A stretch of 64,000 nt of DNA from assembly GCA_049999765.1 (NCBI GenBank), contig JBNGIQ010009273.1, positions 87,304-151,303 on the forward strand. The letters run 5' to 3'. The notes under the pieces were generated by a model. The model saw only the letters and a list, made by a program, of their open reading frames with translations, was not told the origin of the DNA and searched no databases. The stretch's first letter is position 1. The number at the start of each line of letters is the position of its first letter. Positions 57,191 through 64,000 of the stretch are shown here, piece after piece. Origin of the DNA: Phaeoceros laevis. Taxonomy: Eukaryota > Anthocerotophyta > Anthocerotopsida > Notothyladales. The position numbers and the translations under genes were made by a program.

Positions 57191-57412
57191 CAAACGCATT
57201 TAATTAGTCGAAGATGTTGAGTGGTATGTAATGCCAAAAGAAACCCTAAGCACTGGACATCCAGTGGAACTATGCTCAGACCTGATCACGTACTCACAAC
57301 ACAAACGCATTTAATTAGTCAAAGATATAGAGTGGTATGTAATGCCAATAGAAACCCAAAGCACCGGACATCCAGTGGAACCATGCTCAGACCTGATCAC
57401 GTACTCACAACA
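57191..57412. repeat. 111-bp tandem duplication inside an intron
   Basis: 57191-57301 and 57302-57412 share CAAACGCATTTAATTAGTC, GGACATCCAGTGGAAC and CCTGATCACGTACTCACAAC with few differences. It lies within the intron between the ParB and methyltransferase exons. Confidence 0.9.
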
Positions 57413-59334
57413 GATCCCGTGTGCAGGGTTTACAGTCTTACCACTTTCGCAAATGCCAGCTGAAATGAGCTAACTTGCTCAATAGTTGCGTGAAAGGGAA
57501 ACCGTTCCCTTGCTTGCTCAAAAGTCGTGCAATTCAAGTGCTTTGTGAGGGCAACCTGAATCATGTTCAACTTTTTCGCATTCTCAAGCCACGCGTGCAT
57601 TTCTTTCAATGAAAGCTCGCCAGAAAGGACCTTTACACACGCCGTTTTCAGGTTGTTGTCCCCAGCAGCAGATTGTTCGATGCCTTGGAATCCACGCCAC
57701 ACCCTTACCGGGATGTCATTGTCCTTCGCATGCACCACCATGGTGTTTCTCACAGCCGATGTCTTCCTAGCCTTCCTTTTCGATATTGCAGCTTTAGCTT
57801 CAAGCGCTCTTGCTGCCAGCACCTGCTCAGGCAACCTCTTCTGCTCAAACTTAACAAAAATCTCATTCATGTATTGCCACACATCTGGAGACACTTTTGA
57901 AACGCAATATTCCAAAGACCTGCTATCCAGCAGCTTGTGATACTTAATCTTATCGCCATGCCTGGTGCTGTCCCATGGTGGTATCATTCCTAGACGCTGG
58001 AACACATCCAGCTTCCAGTCCACATCACACTTCTCGCCCTTTTTTTGCCTGTCTAGCAGCTCATGTCTGATATACCTCACTCGGTCTATGAAAGAAAAAG
58101 ACTTGCGACATTCAGCCATTGTGTTATGGTCAGTTGCAAGCAGCCTCATCTCCTCCTCTGTCAGCCCAGCTAGCACATATGCTTCAAGCCATTGAAATGC
58201 AGTCTTATCTGGGCACTCAAGTGCAAGCCGACTTCTGGCTTGGTAGGAGTGATTTCCTCCTAGTACATACACAGTGTACTTGCCTCCATCAAACTCATCC
58301 ATGTCAAAATCACCGGGCGTTGGGCACTGCACAGGGTCCACAACAACGAGCAGTGGAAGCATTCCAGCAACCCAGGGACTGTGCTTCATCTTACTCATGA
58401 GCGTTTCTACGTAAGGCATATCCAGCTCCCAGACTGCAGCTGCTTCACACAAATCACCAGGTGGCTTGCACCACTCAATGTGTACCTGCAATGTCCCTTG
58501 CCAAACCCTTTTGCTGGCTGCTACGTTGCGTATTTTGTCCAAATCGGATTCCTGACGCCTTTCAACCGATCATCATCAGTGATTACAACAGCATCTTTGG
58601 CCCTCTGCACAAAATGAGGCAACTCCTCGTCTACTGCAGCACCAGCTGCTTCAGATTTCTTCCCTGCCTTGCCCTTTCTTGCTGGCTTGTCTTTCGCAGC
58701 TGCCTTTGTGGGTGGCACGTTCTCCTTGCCACTTGCCTGCACCGTTCCAGCCCTTCCACGCTTGCTAGGTCGCTCCGCATCACTTCCTGTGATGTTAGCC
58801 AGGGAATGGCGGCCCAGCAACTCATCCACGTACCTGCTGTCATCCGCCTGTGCGTGCACCCTGTTCTTTGTACGCAGCAGATCAGAAGCAGTATGCGGAG
58901 TTGAGACTTGCTGGGGCTCTGGCACCTTGTCATGTGGTTCGTCCTCAGATGCGTCTGAATTGTCGCCACTGGAAGCATCCGAATGTTCCGAGCCGTCGGA
59001 GGCATCCTCATCATCAGACCCGGCGTCGTCAAAGCCCTGCCCGTCGGCGTCCACTTGACTGGATTTGCCACGGGATGTCCAATGACTGCTGGCTGCGGGC
59101 ACGTCATCACGCTTGGAAAATCTCCCCTCGGATGTGTCGACGGGACTGGTCCGATTTGAGGGTATCGTGAAGTCCGTGGCCTCCAAGCCATCTCCGTTCC
59201 CTGAAGCCAAAGACTCGGGCCTCTTAGGTTTTTTCGCATCTTCGCGAAACAATCTCACTTGTTCGAGAGCACGTTCGTGCAGAACCTTGTGAAAGCGTTT
59301 TGGATCCTACACATTAGAAGTGTTGTTTAGGGTC

Positions 59335-59520
59335 GATGACATTGATCACAAACAGCATGCTTACGACATTCCAATCAGCAGCTCATGACATTCCAAAACC
59401 AATGACATTCGAAACAGCAGCTCCTGACATTCCACATAGCAGCCAATGAGATTCCAAACAGCATTTACTGACATTCCAAACAGCATTCTTACGACATTCC
59501 AAACAGCAGCTAATGTCATT
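59335..59520. repeat. Minisatellite in an intron
   Basis: About eight imperfect copies of a 20- to 27-bp unit, GACATTCCAAACAGCAGCTA. It occupies the intron between exon 1 and the acidic-linker exon of the methyltransferase gene. Confidence 0.85.
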
Positions 59521-60143
59521 GAGCACGGTAAGATACGAACCTCCGTGACCCCCAAAGCCTTGCTCAAAGCTTCACGCACCACCTCTGGTTGGCAGCCTGC
59601 TGCATCGAAGCCTTTGACAGCCAAAATAAAGACCCTCGCAGTCCTGGTGGCAAATGCCAAAGGCTCTTTGGGTTTCAAAGTAATGAGCACCAGCACAGCG
59701 GGCTCCCCTTTGTCGAAAACTTGCTGAGTGAAAACGATGGCTCCGGCATTGTCCTTGTGTGCTGTCACGTCCAAGGTGGCTATTTGACTTACAAATAAAT
59801 GCATGTGCTGAGTGGCCTGCCGCACTTGTGTTGTCCATGCTCGCTGCCGGAGGTCTGTTTTTTTGGTGTTCTTGTACAAGTTCCGGATCAGCTCCACCTC
59901 AGATACAGAGTATGGGTTCACAAAAGTCCACCGGGTTGGTGCCTCCACATCAAAGGCCGCACCACTTGGCGGCGTAGGCACTGGCACATGCTGGGCTTCT
60001 GGCGTGTTCGTGGTGTCGTCGAGTGTCCCTTGCGAGCCAATGTTCCCTGCACGCCGGCGTGCCTGCTTGGCAGCTTTGGCGGCATTCGATGGCCCTGCCT
60101 CCTTCGAATTCGAACGTTTCCTGGAAGGAGCCTGCATGCACAT

Positions 60144-60950
60144 GAGAAGCACAGGCCGTCAGGCAAAAGAAAAACATCGACATGTAGCACCGGTCGTCCG
60201 GTGCGATTCTACAACGCAAAAGCACAAAATTCCACAAAGAAACGCCCTCACCGTGGCGGAGGAATGAATGCAATCCAGAAGGCACTAGGCAGAAAAGGTT
60301 GAAGGTATATGCAGCCTGCGAGACACGGAATGTTGTGAGAAAAGAACTGCCGACATATGTAGGCTGGCTCGTAGAAGAGGGCAGCAATTTCCCGCGCAGG
60401 GCTTCTCAGCGTGCTAGCCATTTCCCGTGCAGGTTGGCAATTATGCAGGGTAGGAAAAATCTGCTTCATCGCCGCTGTTGTGGCCTCCTCGTTTGCAGTG
60501 CCTGGCTATGGCGGCCACCAGATCCAGCTCGTCGGCCCCCCTGCATTAAAACAGCCGTCGTTAGGCAGGTTTCGCCGTTGAAACATAGTTTCGCCAAGGC
60601 CCGGCGAAACCTTGGCGAAACAAGGCACAACGCGGCACAACACGGCGAAACATGGCAAAACCCTTCCTTTTTTGACACGTAGCTGCCTACAAGGGCATTA
60701 CCTGGAAACAGAGATTGTCGTCATGCATTTAATTGTGGCAGTGGCTGCATGCCATTTTTAACTCACTCATTGTGGACACTCTCTCTCATGGCCACCATGC
60801 CGGGACACTTGCTGACACTCGTGGACTGTGTGTTCTGAAGCTGCACTCAACATTCAGCTCTCAAGCTGCTCTCAACATTCTGCTCTCAAGTTGCTCTCAG
60901 CGCCGATCACATCCGCCGTGCATGCTCCACCTAGGGGACTTTGGATAGCC
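60144..60950. promoter_or_regulatory. Divergent intergenic region of the two-gene element
   Basis: Lies between the 5' ends of the methyltransferase gene (minus) and the transposase-like gene (plus). It contains a perfect CACCGGTCGTCCGGTG palindrome (60188-60203) and perfect 12-bp inverted arms GTTTCGCCAAGG (60588-60599) and CCTTGGCGAAAC (60610-60621) amid further GGCGAAAC copies. A CTCAACATTCAGCTCTCAAG repeat lies near 60850. No TATA box is obvious. Confidence 0.6.
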
Positions 60951-63900
60951 ATGAATGCAGACAGTGACAGCGAAGTCATTCACGACTTTGGGGCTGATAC
61001 AGAGGAAAACATTGTTGCTGATTTTGTCTGCATTGATGGGCATGTGGAGGGCAGGGGTGCAGGGTCCGACGACGACTCCATTGTCGACTTTGGTGAAGTC
61101 ATCGAGCAGGAAGATGCGCAAGTGCAGCCAGTGCAGCTCCTAGACACGGGCAGCGATCCATTGTTGGGGGGTGGAGGCAGTGACGATGATTGTGCGGCAG
61201 CCAGTGATTGCGATCGCGACCTGTACTGCGCTGGCAGTGATGGAGGTTACTGGTCAGGAGACGAGGGGCAGTGCGGCTTGCACGCCTTCGAGGTGCCCAA
61301 TGGCTCACAGGAATTCCGGCGCCTCTCACCAGGCCTGCTAAGGGCAGGCCGCGAACACCGGTTGTCCGGTGCTGGAGAATACCGGTTGTCCGGTGCTGTA
61401 CGATGGCTGCGGCAGCGGAGTTCTCCGACCATCCCCCCTCCAGGCTCTCTGAACCCGGCATTCTTCACCTCACCCTCGGCAAGGGGTATTCTTGGGATGC
61501 TCAACCAGCGCGGCATTGGTGACATTGCCGGCACGGCCGTAGGAGGAAGCCAGCAGGATGCGCCGATGAGCCATGGTAGGAGGTTGTCACGCACGCATGT
61601 TAGAAGGCGGAGGCATCTTGGGCAAGGGAACACGACAATTTCCAATGCAGCTGCTGGTGAGATGTCCGCGTCAGATGAGAGTGTTGCTGAGTCTCCCAAT
61701 CCTGCCGAGAGAGTGCAAGGAATTGTGGACTTCAACCTGGGCGACAACATAGATGCCTGGTTGCAGGCTCCTGACTGAGATGTCCCGTTGCAGGCGCCGG
61801 AGGATGGCGATGAGCAGGGTGGGTCTCCGGGGAGGCAGCCTCGGGTGGGAGTGGTGAGAAGTTCTGCTATGTTGTTTGGGTCGCCGAGCCTGCCACCGAT
61901 GTTACCTCCCGTGCATCGGAAGCCAGCTGCGAAGACCCTGCCACAGAAACAACGACCACCTGCCAAGTTGGACAAGGCTTTCAAAGCCCTAGTTGCCAAG
62001 AGGCTGCAGGCACGATGCAACCGTGATGTTATCGCTGCGGATATCAAGCGGCACTGTTGTGGCAAGCAGTGCTTGCGGAAACTTGGAATTGCACGGCTCG
62101 ACGAGTAAAGGAGGGAATTTTTGGGCATGAGGAGAGCTCTGCAGAAGCAGCATCTGCAGGATCAGCTAGTCGTGGAGGGAGGTGGGTCTGAGGATGAATC
62201 AGTGCCAGTCACTTTCATAAATGTGCTAGCCAATTTGAAGCTCACAGTTTGTGTGAGAGCTTTCTACAGAGTGTATTGCATCGGAGCTCTGCGTTACAGG
62301 AACGTGTAGTATCGTGCCCTCAAGCACATGCGGTGGGCATTAGTCCCTGGGCCGAGAAGAACACCAACATCGTATGGACTGCTTGCTGGGCAATGGCTGG
62401 GCAGGTTCATTTTAGCTCGTGTTGAAAGGTTGCCTAATAGAGAGCTGTTTCATCTGCCTGACTCCTTCACCAAGGAGGAAATTTTTCTTGAATATGTACG
62501 AGAGCAAATCAGGGCATGTGATAGCCATGTTTCTTACGGTTACTTCTGCAAAATATGGCAAGTGAAATTTCCGGATGTGAAGATCCCACGTAGCAACAGA
62601 TTTTCAATTTGCGAAGAATGTGAGACTCTGAAAAGGGACATAAAAAATGCGACATCTGAGGAACAGCAAGGTGAGGGCTCTCTGTTGTGCAAGCTCGGGA
62701 TTTGTACATGTTCAGCTGCATGCATGAAGTTATGTTTTGTTCTCCAACATTTTGCAGATTGGCTACATTATGGGAATGATACATGTGCCTGCAAACCGTG
62801 TACATTTGCCTGCACACATTCAAGCTTCTCCAACATTTTGCAGATTGGCTACATGTGCCTGCTAGCATGCCTTCCTCTCCAACATTTTGCAGATTGGCTA
62901 CATGTGCTGGCTAGCATGCTTTCCTCTCCAACATTATGCAGATTGGCTACATTTGGTAGATTACAAGCGCCTGCCTAAGTCACTAGACTCTGCTGATCTT
63001 GTAGGAGTACATGTTGTTGGAGCTCTTGTGATGAACCATGTGTTGCACAGTAAGGTGTACCTTACATATGGAAATATTAGAAATGATCCTAACCTTACCA
63101 TTGCAGTGATGCACGACATCATCACCAACTGGGAGGGGCCTTTGCCAGAAAATCTTTACATCCAAATGAACAATACTGCAGCTCAAAACAAGAACGCGGC
63201 AGTCTTAGCATATCTGAACATGCTAGTGGAGAGGGGCGTGTTTAAAAAGGTGAAGGTTGGTTTTCTCCTTGTGGGTCACACCCTTGACCAGATAGATCAA
63301 ATGTTTTCCAGGTTTTCAGTCATGTTGGGCTTGAAGGATGCTTTCACAACTCCAGAACTGATGACTATTTTGTCAAAGGCCTACACACCGGCACCGTCTT
63401 TCAAGCTGCTAACCGAGATCCCAGACTTCAAGCAATTCTTGTGGACGAAGGGTGAGCCATCAGGTACTCTACCGTTGCATGACCACTCTTACCAGCATCA
63501 ATTCAAGATAACAAAAGAGGAGCTTCCTAGCCATGAGTTGGTCACTGTGATGCGGTGCAAGCAATACTCAACTGCAGAGTGGTGGGAGCCTGAGGAAGGG
63601 GTGCGGCTTCTAGATGCTGAACCTACTAGGGAGATAATGGCTGCAAAGTTGATGCCACTTAGCTCGAAGAAGAGACAAGGCACTGGAGCTTGGGGGCAGC
63701 AGACAAGTACTGCATTGGGGGGGTTGCTGGCCATGAAAGCAGCTTTGCAGCCTAGTCGACAATACTTCACGCCGGAGCAGCTACAATGGTGGGATGAGTT
63801 CTGGTTGGAACAGGAAGCCATATGTGCCATTGTGGAGGCTGGAGAGACACTACCCTTGAAAATTCCGTGGGTATGGAGGGTGAGAACTCCAGTTGCACCA

Positions 63901-64000
63901 AGGCCTGTGGAGCCGCCTAATGCAGTTGTGGTGGATGAGGCTGCTGTCCCCACCAGACGAGCCCAAAGGCAGCAGCGTCGAGTCATGTATACTGGCCTCC
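60951..64000 (+). pseudogene. DUF7869-type transposase-like protein, two exons, runs off the window
   Basis: ATG at 60951. Exon 1 (to 62670, donor AAG/GTGAGG) is one frame with three stops: TGA 61776, TAA 62106, TAG 62307. Each is one C-to-T change from Arg or Gln. The N-terminus is acidic and Ser/Asp-rich. A cysteine block RHCCGKQCLRKLGI (about 62050) and a CEECETLKRDI finger follow. Exon 2 starts at 62942 after a GCAG acceptor and stays open for about 353 codons to base 64000. It holds NLYIQMNNTAAQNKNAAVLA, VGFLLVGHTLDQIDQMFSRF and a basic tail. In relatives I recall, these read QLDN..ENKN and GHTHEDID, so probable acidic residues are altered (N, Q) here. I infer a DDE-like transposase role. 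It diverges from the ParB-methyltransferase gene. Confidence 0.7.
62742..62952 (+). repeat. Four tandem copies of an intron 3' end and exon start
   Basis: CTCCAACATTTTGCAGATTGG recurs at 62742, 62828, 62877 and 62926, the last two at 49-bp spacing. Each copy carries a potential GCAG splice acceptor; only the last one leads into the long open exon. Confidence 0.85.

Larger units (their letters stand above)
55884..60143 (-). pseudogene. ParB-like domain fused to beta-class DNA methyltransferase, transposon-borne
   Basis: At least four segments on the minus strand. Exon 1 (60143-59541) is a basic, nuclear-signal-like N-terminus plus an unrecognised domain. It joins through a GTTCGT/GTAG intron to 59306-58540, an Asp/Ser-rich linker. 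A frame change near 58540 leads to 58542-57442, which has a ParB/sulfiredoxin-like fold: PLLVVVDP, YVLGGNHSYQARSRL, LTEEEMRLLATDHN. A GTAAGA...GGGCAG intron follows. Then 57172-55884 holds the methyltransferase in beta order: a motif IV candidate (LFVLDLPRG, where DPPY is usual), motif X (SPYQKPLRLLKRLI) and motif I (VLDGCSGSTLVAA, VVAVDVDP). An 8-bp GCATACAC tandem duplication near 56935 shifts the frame. ParB-methylase fusions are typical of phages and bacterial mobile elements. The likely role is adenine or cytosine-N4 methylation of the element's own DNA. Confidence 0.8.

Noticed and set aside
55884-60143. Bacterial contamination as the source of the ParB-methylase
   Set aside because: Introns with GT-AG borders keep the frame, and the flanks are plant transposons.
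61247-62128. Minus-strand 293-codon open stretch
   Set aside because: Antisense to the transposase-like gene and without motifs.

Overview
This window is nuclear DNA of a land plant, most likely a seedless one (lycophyte, fern or bryophyte). It holds an intact three-exon homologue of the plant-specific membrane protein NEF1, a relic of the plant O-fucosyltransferase SPINDLY, many pentatricopeptide-repeat (PPR) relics, plant-type Ty1/copia and Ty3/gypsy retrotransposons primed from initiator Met-tRNA, CACTA transposon genes and GT-AG introns. It is not prokaryotic: there are no operons, ribosome-binding sites or CRISPR arrays. Four runs of N (31217-31226, 34867-34876, 36285-36684, 51146-51245) are assembly gaps. 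The species cannot be fixed from the sequence.

Layout. 1-12.9 kb is CACTA territory. A frameshifted TNP2/Transposase_21-type gene lies on the minus strand, with a SET-domain pseudogene just upstream of it. Then come PPR and SPINDLY relics, a four-exon TNPA-like gene on the plus strand, and a subterminal repeat zone ending in a CACTAC terminus at about 12859. 12.9-31 kb is a decayed Ty3/gypsy element on the plus strand (gag, protease, RT, RNase H, integrase). A PHD finger follows its integrase in the same frame. The gypsy zinc-binding domain is split by a complete Ty1/copia element (22001-28858) flanked by a CAAGATG duplication. 31-41 kb is repeat-rich: a CATA microsatellite, a Harbinger-like MITE with TAA duplications, a segmental duplication carrying a PPR pseudogene, and a second 0.4-kb duplication.

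41.7-49.3 kb is the host-gene island. NEF1 (plus) and an unrecognised conserved-looking multi-exon gene (minus) diverge with start codons only about 116 bp apart. 49.3-55.5 kb holds a tRNA-derived SINE-like relic, a transposon-protein fragment, a LINE relic and the 5' half of a second gypsy element (LTR, PBS, leader ORF, gag, protease).

55.5 kb to the window end is the most unusual part. It looks like a two-gene mobile element with divergent genes. The minus gene encodes an N-terminal region, an acidic linker, a ParB-like domain and a beta-class N4/N6-type DNA methyltransferase. The plus gene encodes a transposase-like protein with the conserved block I associate with DUF7869; its last exon is open to base 64000. 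Six copies of a 16-bp palindrome-like motif (core CCGGTCGTCCGG) lie around these genes and could be binding sites for the ParB-like or transposase protein. Both genes are damaged: an 8-bp tandem duplication shifts the methyltransferase frame, and three in-frame stops, each one C-to-T change from a sense codon, interrupt the plus gene. Together this suggests a prokaryote- or phage-like ParB-methylase module captured by a plant transposon and later silenced by methylation and mutation.
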